The position numbers and the translations under genes were made by a program. A stretch of 64,000 nucleotides of DNA from CAILZL01 sp963748005 (GTDB taxonomy: Bacteria > Pseudomonadota > Gammaproteobacteria > Steroidobacterales > Steroidobacteraceae). Every line of letters begins with the position of its first letter. Within the stretch, counting starts at the first letter, position 1. The stretch covers positions 496,001 through 560,000 of the forward strand of contig CAVVHH010000002.1 of the NCBI GenBank assembly GCA_963748005.1. Direction: 5' to 3'. The notes under the pieces were generated by a model. It was not told where the DNA came from. It saw only the letters and a list, made by a program, of their open reading frames with translations, and made no database searches. This document shows, piece after piece, positions 17,645-26,539 of the stretch.

Positions 17645-19198
17645 TTACAGCTGTGCTTCCAGATTCAGCACGCGCGCGAGCCAGGCCTGGAAGCGGCGAC
17701 CTAGCGATGCTTTTGGCTCAGAGTCGAAAGTTTCATTGCCGTCATTCCAGGCAAGATCACCGTCCGCAAGTGTTACCTGCCATGCATGTTGCCCGCTGGT
17801 CTGGGTGGCAAAGATCGCTTCGAATTGCCGGGCGAGCACCTCGCTTTCGACCAGCACGCCCTGTTCGCAGTTAAGCCAGGTGGAACGCTGGTCGAGGTTG
17901 TAGCTGCCGACGAACAGCAAGCGACTGTCCACCGATAGCGCCTTGGTATGCAGGCTGGCGCCGGACGACCCGAATATGCTTGAGCTCTCTTTCGTACCTG
18001 TCAGTGGTTTCAGTTCCCAGAGTTCGACGCCGCCCTGCAGCAGCGGCTTTCGATACTGCGAATAGCCGCCATGCACCGCAGCCACATCGTTGGCGATCAG
18101 CGAATTGGTGAGGATGCGCACCTGTTTGCCGGACTGTGCCAGCGCTGCTAAATTCCGGGTGGCTTCCTTTCCGGGCACAAAATACGGCGAGATGATGCTG
18201 GCCGCTTGCTGCGTATCAGCCAACATGGGCGCCAATGTAGCCCCAACCGGCGTGCGCGCCGCATCGTATTCCTGCATCGTGATCTTGCGCGGATCGTCGG
18301 AGACAAAACGGTAAGTAGTCGCCCATTGCATGGTCCAGTCGCCTGCGATCAGTCGCTTGACCGCATCGTCCGCTGCCAGCGCCCTGGCATAGCGACTGGT
18401 CTCGCCCTCACGCGCAGCTGCAGCAAGTTTGGTACGCAGCTCGTCTACTTCAGCAGGATTCACTGCATCTGGATCGAGTATCTCGATGGGGTATGCCGAA
18501 GGCGAATTCCAGTACCTGTCGAACGATGCCGATGCATCGCGCACTATTGGCCCGACCATCGCGAAATCGAGGTCGACAAAGTTCACTTCATCGCTGGCGC
18601 CGAAATACTCGTCGCCAAGATTGCGTCCGCCAGCGATGGCGATGCGGTTATCGACGATCCATGTCTTGTTGTGCATGCGGCGATTGAGACGGTCGAAATT
18701 CCACAGACCTTCGCTGACCAGACTGAGTGTCCCTGTGCGCGAAGCAAAGGGATTGAACAGTCGTACTTCAATGTTGGGATGCGCTGACAGCGCGGCAAAG
18801 CCCATGTTTTTCGCGCGCGCATCCATATCGTCGACCAGCAACCGGATCTTGACGCCGCGATCTGCAGCGTCGAGCAGCATGTGCGCCAGATACAAACCGG
18901 TGAGATCGGCATGCCAGATGTAGGTTTGCACATCGATACTGCGTTCGGCCATGTGTGCGCTGTGCGCACGTGTGACAAATGCTTCGGTGCCTTCGATCAC
19001 CAGTCGGAACGCCGACTGGCCGGGATGCCGCGCTTCTTCGTCCATCGTCACGCGGTCGAGTGCGCTATTGTCGCCGGGTGGTATCGCCGTTGCGATTGGC
19101 AAATCGGGACGCGCCTCGATCGACGCACACGCAGCCAGCACGATCGCTGCGAGAACGATCAGCGAGCTGTGGATTGAGTTCCGATATCCCGGATGCAT
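17645..19198 (-). CDS. ClsC-like cardiolipin synthase lipoprotein (PLD family)
   Basis: 517 residues. The signal ends in a lipobox LAAC (Cys24). Two phospholipase D HKD motifs are present: HNKTWIVD with the GGRN block, and HTKALSVD with the GSYNLDQRS block. Length and layout match ClsC/YmdC-type cardiolipin synthases, which condense phosphatidyl lipids to cardiolipin. SIDVQTYIWHADLTGLYLA and VKIRLLVDDMDAR are also typical. The lipid anchor places it at a periplasmic membrane face. No ymdB-like partner is nearby. Confidence 0.87.
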   Translation of the reverse strand: MHPGYRNSIHSSLIVLAAIVLAACASIEARPDLPIATAIPPGDNSALDRVTMDEEARHPGQSAFRLVIEGTEAFVTRAHSAHMAERSIDVQTYIWHADLTGLYLAHMLLDAADRGVKIRLLVDDMDARAKNMGFAALSAHPNIEVRLFNPFASRTGTLSLVSEGLWNFDRLNRRMHNKTWIVDNRIAIAGGRNLGDEYFGASDEVNFVDLDFAMVGPIVRDASASFDRYWNSPSAYPIEILDPDAVNPAEVDELRTKLAAAAREGETSRYARALAADDAVKRLIAGDWTMQWATTYRFVSDDPRKITMQEYDAARTPVGATLAPMLADTQQAASIISPYFVPGKEATRNLAALAQSGKQVRILTNSLIANDVAAVHGGYSQYRKPLLQGGVELWELKPLTGTKESSSIFGSSGASLHTKALSVDSRLLFVGSYNLDQRSTWLNCEQGVLVESEVLARQFEAIFATQTSGQHAWQVTLADGDLAWNDGNETFDSEPKASLGRRFQAWLARVLNLEAQL

Positions 19199-19279
19199 AG
19201 TCGATACAGCCTCATAACCGGAGCCTTAAGCATATACCGAAGCCACCGTCCAAGCGGACGCTACAGGGAACAACGACGC

Positions 19280-20716
19280 TTACGGCGCCTTGCCCATCAA
19301 GTCCATTGCAGTGCCGACAATCCGGTCCTCGGCGCAACCCGGTTTGAAACGGTTGCCCAGCATCTGGAATGTAAGGTGCGTGTAGGCTTCATTGGCGGGC
19401 ATATAGAGCGTGTTCTGCGGTCCCGCAGTATTGGCGATGCTGACCACCATGGTTTTGGCGGCGGGCGATTCTGCCTTGATGCGCAGGGCAATCTGACTGT
19501 AGAGATCGCCGTTCACGTAAACCAGGTTGATGTCCCCAATGCGCAACAGCCCTACTTTGACTTCGACGGGCGCAGCGTCCCTGAAGGTTGCTTCAACCCC
19601 TTCGCGCGGCAGCGTAACGCCGGGTTGTGTGACGCGCTCGCGTCCGGGACAGGTGAAGGTTTCCTGAGCACCGACGATTTTCGCGGTATCGGTATATCCT
19701 GGCGAATTCGCTTTCATGACTTCGATCGCCGATTCACCGAGCATCACGCCGATGCTCGATACCAGTTCGCTGGTCAGCTCATAGGCGGAGTTGTAACCAG
19801 CCATTTCTTCCGGTTTCAGTGGCTTCTCCATGCCGGCAACGCTGTCGGCATTGGCGTTCAGTGCCATCGACTCGGCTTTCCATACGGAAGGACCCATGAT
19901 CCACTCTTTCTGCGCAGCCTCATTGTGCGTGCGGTAGCCGGCCAGCTTGTAGGAAAGGTCATGAAAGCGCTGGTTTTGATCACCCGTGGCGCCCATTGCG
20001 TAGATCGCCACAGTACGTTCGCCAAAGCGACGCTCCACCCAGCGACTGGCAGCCCCGGGGTAGTCCGCGCTCAGCACGCCGCTCAGATAGAAATTGATGA
20101 CATGCATGGCGTAGTTCATGACCACTGCAATGGGCAGATTGTCATTGCCGATGAACGACAGCACCGCAAGCGTCTTGTCGCTCGGGCCAGTGGTATTGGG
20201 TCCCTGATACCACTTCCCGCCCTCGAACAGGTCGCGGTTGACGTTCAGTGGCAGGTTGGTAGTTCCATACCCAACCTTGGCCGGTTCCAGTTTCGCTTTG
20301 GCGGCTTCAACGGCTTTGACGATGCCGTCCGTCACCTGCGCATCATTGGGCAACGCTCCCGACAGCCCTGCGGTGGAACTGCTGTGGCTGCGCGTTCCGG
20401 TAATGAGATAGTTCTGTGCAGGACATCCCGTGGTCTTCGTAGTGCGTGCAATGGCGTCCTTGACCATGTTGCCGCGCGGGCTGTTGATATCCATGCCGAC
20501 GATCACGGCGCAAGTACTGCCGTTGTCTATAACAATCGCGCGAATGAACAGATGATCGCGAATGATGTCGGTCGGAAATTTCATTGCACTCTGCGGTGGC
20601 GTGATATCCACCTTGGCTGCACCGGCGCGCAAAGGCCCCTGCATGCTTGTCTGCGCCAACGCCGAGCTGCCTGTCGCCAGCATCAGCAACGCGATCACAC
20701 ATTGATGCATGTTCAT
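19280..20716 (-). CDS. Secreted neutral-ceramidase-like protein, paralogue 1
   Basis: 478 residues with a signal peptide ending ALAQ. It opens with LRAGAAKVDITPP, the usual first strand of neutral/alkaline ceramidase N-domains, and has TRSHSSS and YAMHVINF in place of the family's Zn-binding His regions. Where classical ceramidases have the nucleophile Ser in NLSPN, this protein reads GATGDQNQRF, so Ser is absent. It is also shorter than classical ceramidases, with no obvious C-terminal immunoglobulin-like domain. It should be a related amidase or hydrolase of unknown substrate. Paralogue 2 lies 49 bases upstream on the same strand, and TACGGGGGAT is the ribosome site. Confidence 0.78.
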   Translation of the reverse strand: MNMHQCVIALLMLATGSSALAQTSMQGPLRAGAAKVDITPPQSAMKFPTDIIRDHLFIRAIVIDNGSTCAVIVGMDINSPRGNMVKDAIARTTKTTGCPAQNYLITGTRSHSSSTAGLSGALPNDAQVTDGIVKAVEAAKAKLEPAKVGYGTTNLPLNVNRDLFEGGKWYQGPNTTGPSDKTLAVLSFIGNDNLPIAVVMNYAMHVINFYLSGVLSADYPGAASRWVERRFGERTVAIYAMGATGDQNQRFHDLSYKLAGYRTHNEAAQKEWIMGPSVWKAESMALNANADSVAGMEKPLKPEEMAGYNSAYELTSELVSSIGVMLGESAIEVMKANSPGYTDTAKIVGAQETFTCPGRERVTQPGVTLPREGVEATFRDAAPVEVKVGLLRIGDINLVYVNGDLYSQIALRIKAESPAAKTMVVSIANTAGPQNTLYMPANEAYTHLTFQMLGNRFKPGCAEDRIVGTAMDLMGKAP

Positions 20717-20765
20717 GTCGTTATCCCCCGTACCTGTTTTTGTTCGTGATCTGTCGTGTCTGCAG

Positions 20766-22163
20766 TCAGCGCGCGTTCAAGTACAGCGTCTCGAGTTCAG
20801 TGATCGTGTCGATGATGGCGCGCTCGGCACAACCCGGTTTCAAGGCACTGTTGAGCACCTGGAACGTCTCATGGCCATAGGAGGCATCATCAGGGATGTA
20901 GCCGGTGCTGGCCCGCTCGTTGGCCAGCGATACGACAAAGGTGTTGGCGAGCGGCGCTTCCTGTTTCGCTTTCACGCCGATCATGCTGTACGGTTCCTCG
21001 CCGACCGCGGCGATCGCCACCGGGCCAAGCGCCAGCACCCCGATGGGGATGCCCAGGGGTGGCTGGTCCACATACACGGCCGCCATACCTTCCCGCGAAT
21101 TGGGATCCATCTTGTCGCCGTCGGTGCGTTTGCGGGCGGGGCACATCGGTGTCTTCTGGTAGCCGGCGATGCGCGCCTGGTCGGTGGTTCTGGTAAAGGT
21201 CATCACGCGAATCACTTCCTCACCCAGGATCTGCCCCTCGCTTTCTATGAAGCGCAACAATTCGTCCATCACTTTGGGATCGGCAGGTTTGTTCAGCACC
21301 GCCTTGCCACTGGCATCCACCACCCGCAGCGGGCCTTCGGACTTCTCCCGGTTCATCTCAAAGCCCGTGATCTGAGGCCCCGAGCGTGTGGCCATCACGT
21401 TGGTGGAAGGCCGCAGATACAGCGGATTCTGGTCGCCGGCAGCATCCAGGGCGAACTCGACCAGCGCCTGATCACCGAATGCCTTCTCTACATAGCGCGA
21501 CATGGCCTCGGGAAAATCACCAGTGGTGATATCCAGCGCATAGGCATTCACCGGATGCATCGCATAACTCACATACACCGCGATCGGTTCGCCGGAGGGT
21601 TTTGCAAACGTCAGCACTGATACGGTTTTGTCCGATGGTCCATCCAGGTTGCTGTACTGGCTCCATTTGCGGGTGTCCCGGTCTATCGCATCGCGATTGA
21701 CGTTCAAGTAGCTTTGGCCGGTGCTGAAGCCCATGCGCGCCGGTTGCAGGTTTGCTTTGGCAAGACGCACCGCCTCGACAACTGCTTTGGTGGTTGGTTC
21801 GAGCGAAACCGCAATGCGCGAACGCGGCGACTGATAGCTGTGCGCATGCGTCGATGACACCACTATCTGCGTCGCCGGAATATTCAATTCGGCACTGACC
21901 TGCTGCAAGATGGCCGGCCAGTCAAAGCGGCTGCCCGGTATGCTGATCAGTGCCGCCCTCGTCGCACCATTGTCAATCACAATTGCCCTGACATGGGCGT
22001 GCTGGTGGTCGTACTTGTCCGCCGCGAGCGGGATGGCTGACCACTGGGTGACGTCCACCCTGGCCGCCCCTACCCGCAATGGCCCGACGTTTGTTTGTGC
22101 CAGCGCCGGTGCAGCCGCCGCCACCAGGAGCAGCAAGATTATTATTGGTCGATTGATGCTCAT
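20766..22163 (-). CDS. Secreted neutral-ceramidase-like protein, paralogue 2
   Basis: 465 residues with signal peptide IIILLLLVAAAAPALAQ. LRVGAARVDVTQWSAIPL, SSTHAHSYQSP (probable Zn ligands) and AMHPVNAYALDI match the neutral ceramidase N-domain. The nucleophile region reads AAGDQNPLYLRPS instead of NLSPN. Closest to paralogue 3 (shared IESEGQILGEEVIRVMTF and IPDDASYGHETFQVLN). It is the first gene of a two-gene operon with paralogue 1. AAGGGG lies before the ATG. Confidence 0.8.
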   Translation of the reverse strand: MSINRPIIILLLLVAAAAPALAQTNVGPLRVGAARVDVTQWSAIPLAADKYDHQHAHVRAIVIDNGATRAALISIPGSRFDWPAILQQVSAELNIPATQIVVSSTHAHSYQSPRSRIAVSLEPTTKAVVEAVRLAKANLQPARMGFSTGQSYLNVNRDAIDRDTRKWSQYSNLDGPSDKTVSVLTFAKPSGEPIAVYVSYAMHPVNAYALDITTGDFPEAMSRYVEKAFGDQALVEFALDAAGDQNPLYLRPSTNVMATRSGPQITGFEMNREKSEGPLRVVDASGKAVLNKPADPKVMDELLRFIESEGQILGEEVIRVMTFTRTTDQARIAGYQKTPMCPARKRTDGDKMDPNSREGMAAVYVDQPPLGIPIGVLALGPVAIAAVGEEPYSMIGVKAKQEAPLANTFVVSLANERASTGYIPDDASYGHETFQVLNSALKPGCAERAIIDTITELETLYLNAR

Positions 22164-22424
22164 GAAGCCAACCCCTTTTTATTCTGGCGTTGAATCATAA
22201 CCCCGCGCTGCGCCCCGTGGGCATTTATGCGCTGTCACGTGCGGCTGTTGGGCCAATCACTCGCACCCACCCATGCAGCTGCAGGTGGCGCAGAGACCTG
22301 TTCTTCTGATTCCCCCACGAGTCTGGCGAGCTGCGCTACATCCGCACGACGGCCGGCGCAACCTCGCGCAACCCGGCGCTCGCATGTACTATCGCGCGCA
22401 CCGCCTCGTAGCGCTTCGCGTGCC

Positions 22425-24218
22425 GTGCCCAGCATCCACCTGACAAAACTTCTTCGCCCCTACTGGAAGCTCCTGAGTATTGCCTTTATTGCAATGCTCA
22501 TTGAAGGTGGCGCAGAGGTGCTCGAGCCGTGGCCCATCAAGGTGATCTTCGACTACGTGCTCGGCGCGAAGCCGCCAACTGCCTGGCTGTCGCGCTGGAT
22601 CGAAGGTCCGACGGATCGTCTGGCGATCCTGAATTTCGCCGCGTTGTCCGTCGTCGGCATCGCAATCATCGGCGCGGTCGCGTCCTACGCGAACAAATAT
22701 CTCTCGACCACCGTGGCGAAGCGCGTGGGCTTTGATCTCCGCTATCTGCTCTACCATCATGTACAGCGACAATCGCTGTCATTCTATGAACGGCGCCAGA
22801 CCGGCGACATGGTGGTGCGACTCACCAGCGACATCGATGCTGCGGAGGATTTCATCGGCAGCGCCGTGCTCGGCATCACGCTCGATCTGCTGACGCTTGT
22901 CGGCATGATGGTCGTCATGTTCTATCTCGACTGGCGCTTCAGTCTCATCGGGCTTTCGGTCGCACCGGTGCTGTTCGTCGTGGTGTACCGGCTGACCCGG
23001 CGGATCAAGAGCGCAGCCCGCGACGTGAAGCGCAAGGAGAGCGAGCTCGCGTCGGTGGTGCAGGAGTCGATCGCCTCGGTGCGTGTGGTCAAGGCGTTCG
23101 CACGTGAGGAACTCGAGGAAGAACGCCTCGCAGACCAGAGTCAGCAGGCCGTGGAGGTGAGCCTGCGGGCACGCAGCATCAAGGCGCGTCTCTCGCCCAT
23201 TGTTGACATCATCGTGGCCGCCGGCACCTGCCTGGTGCTGTGGTACGGCGTGCGGCTGGTACTGGCTGAACAGCTCACGGCCGGCGCGCTGCTCGTGTTT
23301 GTGCTGTACCTCGGCAAAATGTACAAGCCGATGCGTGACCTCTCGAAGATGAGCGACACACTCTCGAAAGCGGCCGTGAGCTTCGAGCGCATCGGCGAGA
23401 TTCTCGCGATCGAGAGTCGTGTACAGGATTCGCCGATGGCGCGTCCCGCGCCAAGGTTCGAAGGTCGCATCGAGTTCTCACACGTGAGCTTCGGCTACTC
23501 GCCCGAGCAACGGGTGCTCCATGACGTGAATCTGGTGGTAGAGCCCGGGCAGCGCGCCGCGCTGGTGGGCCTGACCGGCTGCGGCAAGTCGACGCTGATA
23601 GGCTTGATTGCACGCATGTACGACGCCTCATCGGGCATGATCGCGGTCGATGGCCGGGACGTTCACTCATACACGCTCGAGTCCTTGCGCCGACAGATCA
23701 GCTTCGTGCTGCAGGACGCCGTTCTGTTCCGCGCATCTGTGGCACAGAACATCGCCTACGGCAAACTCGGAGCAACCCGGGACGAGGTTGTGGCCGCCGC
23801 GAAGCTGGCGCACGCGCACGAATTCATCATGCGACTGCCGCAAGGCTATGACACGCTGCTCGGCGAGCGCGGCGAGACTCTCTCGGGCGGCGAGCGGCAA
23901 CGTCTTGCGATCGCACGCGCAATCGTTCGCGACGCGCCGATCCTGTTGCTTGACGAACCTTCCGCGGCGCTCGACCCCGAGTCCGAGGAAGCAATCTTTC
24001 ATGGGCTGTCGCGGCTGCTCGAGGGGCGCACGTCCATCACCATCGCGCATCGCCTTGCGACGGTACGCCGCGCAGATGTGATCTTCGTGCTGCATGACGG
24101 CGTGATCTCGGAGCGCGGCACCCATGAAGAACTGCTCGCGCAGAACGGACTGTACGCGCGGCTTTACTTGAAACAGTTCTATGGTGCAGCTGCAGAGCCG
24201 GCTTTGGCCTCCCGCTGA
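22425..24218 (+). CDS. MsbA-like ABC exporter (fused permease-ATPase)
   Basis: About 597 residues. Six transmembrane helices (from LLSIAFIAMLIEGGAEVLEP on) precede an ATPase with Walker A GLTGCGKSTLIG, Q-loop (LQDAVLF), signature LSGGERQRLAIARA, Walker B ILLLDEPSAALD and the switch IAHRLATV. It is a half-transporter acting as a dimer, exporting lipid or drug-like molecules. The start is uncertain: the frame is open back to an ATG at 22227, but that leader is Ser/Arg/Pro rich and unlike the family. GTG 22425 puts the first helix at the usual position. Confidence 0.85.
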   Translation: MPSIHLTKLLRPYWKLLSIAFIAMLIEGGAEVLEPWPIKVIFDYVLGAKPPTAWLSRWIEGPTDRLAILNFAALSVVGIAIIGAVASYANKYLSTTVAKRVGFDLRYLLYHHVQRQSLSFYERRQTGDMVVRLTSDIDAAEDFIGSAVLGITLDLLTLVGMMVVMFYLDWRFSLIGLSVAPVLFVVVYRLTRRIKSAARDVKRKESELASVVQESIASVRVVKAFAREELEEERLADQSQQAVEVSLRARSIKARLSPIVDIIVAAGTCLVLWYGVRLVLAEQLTAGALLVFVLYLGKMYKPMRDLSKMSDTLSKAAVSFERIGEILAIESRVQDSPMARPAPRFEGRIEFSHVSFGYSPEQRVLHDVNLVVEPGQRAALVGLTGCGKSTLIGLIARMYDASSGMIAVDGRDVHSYTLESLRRQISFVLQDAVLFRASVAQNIAYGKLGATRDEVVAAAKLAHAHEFIMRLPQGYDTLLGERGETLSGGERQRLAIARAIVRDAPILLLDEPSAALDPESEEAIFHGLSRLLEGRTSITIAHRLATVRRADVIFVLHDGVISERGTHEELLAQNGLYARLYLKQFYGAAAEPALASR

Positions 24219-24532
24219 TTACGCGACTGCTGCCGCTGATTTTCCCGGCTTCAAGGCGGCTTGTGCGTGTGCATTGACAGCCTGCCAGCACTGCGAGTAG
24301 GTTTTCGGCGATTCAGAGGGCGTAGCAAACGGCCAGTGCGTTGATTTTCTGCCGGCAATCCCTGGAACAACGCAAACGGGCCCACAGTAACAAAGCCATC
24401 GCATTCGGGACCGCAGTCTTAACCCGGGAAATGCTGGCCTCAGGATTCTTGTTGGCCGGCCATGTGTAGTGAGTGGGCCTCCATGACATCTCGCCAGATG
24501 ATGCTTGAAATAATAAACGAATCAGGAGAAGT
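24219..24532. other. Intergenic, no gene recognised
   Basis: About 310 bases between the ABC exporter and the carboxylesterase. No credible frame, tRNA or strong palindrome. The only recognisable element is AGGAGA, the ribosome site of the next gene. Confidence 0.35.
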
Positions 24533-24535
24533 GTG

Positions 24536-26281
24536 ATGTCCAGCAATCGTAGCAAGACGACTACGACCGCAGTAGAACCAGCGATGACGCGTCGCGAACT
24601 GTTTCGCAATGCCACCGCCATGACGGGCGGCGCGGTGACCAGTGTGTTGATTCCCGGTTTTGTTGCCAGCACGGTTGCCGTTGCCGACACTCATGCGGCG
24701 CAAGCCGGTGGTGTCTCGGGCGCGCCGCTTCTTTCTGCCACCAGCAACGGTGCAGTTGTCGAAACCACTGCAGGCAAGGTGCGTGGTTTCATTCGCAATG
24801 GCATCTACACATTCAAGGGCATTCCTTACGGCGCCTCTACTGCCGGCAATGCGCGCTTTGTACCCGCCGTTAAGCCCGCGTCCTGGGCCGGCGTGCGCAG
24901 TTGCCTGTACTACGGGCCAGTGTGTCCGCAGCGCTATCGCGCGGGCTGGGCGGATGACGAAAATGCTTTCATGTTTGAATGGGACGATGGCCAACCCGGC
25001 GAAGACTGCCTGCGTGCCAATGTCTGGTCACCCGGCATCAATGACAATCGCAAACGGCCGGTGATGGTGTGGCTGCATGGTGGTGGCTTCCAGGGTGGTT
25101 CCAGTCAGGAGCTGAAGTCCTACGACGGCGAAAACCTCGCCAGGCGTGGCGATGTGGTGCTGGTCAGCATCAATCACCGTTTGAACGCGTTGGGTCATCT
25201 CAACCTGGCCGCTTACGGCGAACGCTACGCGGACTCCGGCAATGTCGGCATGCTGGATATCGTGCTGGCACTGCAATGGGTACGCGACAACATTGCCAAC
25301 TTCGGTGGTGATCCGGGCAAGGTGACCATCTTTGGTCAGTCCGGTGGCGGCGGCAAAGTTACAGTGTTGATGGCAATGCCGGCGGCCAAGGGGCTGTTTC
25401 ATCGCGCCATCGTGCAGAGCGGTTCGATGAATCGCCAGCTGACACCCGATGTATCGGCGAAGATTGCCGCAACCACCTTGGCAGAGCTGGGTATTCCACC
25501 TACGCAGCTGGATCGTTTGAATACCGTGCCTTACCGGGCGTTGGTGGACGCAGGCGTTGCCGCCGTGGCCAAGCTGGATACGGACACTGCCCGTGGCGCC
25601 GTCCATCGCCACACCAAACCCTGGTGGGCGCCGGTCGTGGATGGGCGCGCCCTGCCGCAGCACCCGTTCGACCCAGTCGCGCCCGCCATCTCGGCCACTG
25701 TGCCGCTGCTGGTGGGCACGGTGCGCGATGAGGCAATGAGTGGCATCGGCAAACCCGAGGTTGAGCTGATGACTGAGGCCGATCTGAGGACGCAAGTCAG
25801 CAAGTTGTTTGGCGACAAGGCCGATGCGTTGTTGGCTGACTATCGCCGTGCGCACCCGAACACCAGGCCATTTGATGTGCTGTCGATGATGACGGGCGCT
25901 ACCGTCAGACAAGCGGCCATCGTGCAGGCCACCCGTAAAGCCGCACAGAACGGCGCACCGGTATTCCTGTACCGGTTTGACTGGATGACGCCGGTGCTGG
26001 ATGGCCGGCCACGTGCATTTCATTGCGCCGAGCTGCCCTTCTGTTTCAACAACGTGGATCGTTGTGCGGCCATGACCGGCGGCACGAACGAGGCACGCAA
26101 ACTGGGCGAACAAATAAGCGATGCGTGGATTCAGTTTGCACGTGAAGGCAACCCGAACCATCCGGGCCTGCCCAAATGGACAGCATTTACTGCCCAGAAC
26201 CGCGCCACCATGATCTTCGATACCCAGTCTCAGCTGAAGAACGACCCGGATCCGGAAATCAAGGGTATTCCTGAGGCGTGA
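24536..26281 (+). CDS. Exported type-B carboxylesterase
   Basis: 581 residues from ATG 24536 (AGGAGA upstream). MTRRELFRNATAMTGGAV is a probable Tat signal. Carboxylesterase/lipase marks are TFKGIPYGAST, the EDCLRANVW block, VWLHGGGFQGGSS (oxyanion) and the nucleophile elbow GQSGGGGKV, where the family usually has GESAGG. Glu/Asp and His of the triad should lie near VRDEAMSG and FHCAELPFCF. It hydrolyses carboxylic esters in the periplasm. Neighbouring secreted ceramidase-like genes suggest a shared lipid or ester-scavenging role. Confidence 0.87.
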   Translation: MSSNRSKTTTTAVEPAMTRRELFRNATAMTGGAVTSVLIPGFVASTVAVADTHAAQAGGVSGAPLLSATSNGAVVETTAGKVRGFIRNGIYTFKGIPYGASTAGNARFVPAVKPASWAGVRSCLYYGPVCPQRYRAGWADDENAFMFEWDDGQPGEDCLRANVWSPGINDNRKRPVMVWLHGGGFQGGSSQELKSYDGENLARRGDVVLVSINHRLNALGHLNLAAYGERYADSGNVGMLDIVLALQWVRDNIANFGGDPGKVTIFGQSGGGGKVTVLMAMPAAKGLFHRAIVQSGSMNRQLTPDVSAKIAATTLAELGIPPTQLDRLNTVPYRALVDAGVAAVAKLDTDTARGAVHRHTKPWWAPVVDGRALPQHPFDPVAPAISATVPLLVGTVRDEAMSGIGKPEVELMTEADLRTQVSKLFGDKADALLADYRRAHPNTRPFDVLSMMTGATVRQAAIVQATRKAAQNGAPVFLYRFDWMTPVLDGRPRAFHCAELPFCFNNVDRCAAMTGGTNEARKLGEQISDAWIQFAREGNPNHPGLPKWTAFTAQNRATMIFDTQSQLKNDPDPEIKGIPEA

Positions 26282-26299
26282 GAATGAGCATCGCTCCAT

Positions 26300-26371
26300 T
26301 GTAGGTCGGGTTTTACACCCGACATTACGAAGAAGTCGGGTAACGCTGAAGACAGCTAAACCCGACCTACA
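26300..26371. repeat. REP-like inverted repeat
   Basis: TGTAGGTCGGGTTT is matched by inverted AAACCCGACCTACA at 26358-26371. Inner short repeats (ACACCCGAC, AGTCGGGTAAC) lie inside. Two further GGTACGACCTAC half-copies follow near 26411 and 26462. This is a typical dispersed REP-type element between two coding genes. Confidence 0.65.
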
Positions 26372-26539
26372 GGGATGTTGGGATTGCTGTGCACGCAGGA
26401 GCAGTGTCCGGTACGACCTACGCTAATGTAGGGAATACCAGGCTTGCATGGAGCAGCGCGTGGTACGACCTACAAGAGTCAAGGTAACTTTGAAGAAGCG
26501 CCATTCGACCTGAGTCCAATTACTAGAGGGGGAACCGAT

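Noticed and set aside
18583..18978. Short reverse frame inside the cardiolipin synthase-like gene
   Set aside because: Out-of-frame shadow of the same gene.
19193..20749. A 518-codon forward frame opposite the first ceramidase-like gene
   Set aside because: It is the antisense of a well-supported exported protein, is rich in His/Arg/Gly with no recognisable domain, and has no ribosome site.
22227..22424. Extended N-terminus of the ABC exporter
   Set aside because: Residues are Ser/Pro/Arg rich and unlike the family; the first transmembrane helix would sit unusually deep. Kept only as an alternative start.
25028..26299. A 423-codon reverse frame across the carboxylesterase
   Set aside because: Antisense shadow created by GC-rich codon use; the forward strand carries a complete esterase with active-site motifs.
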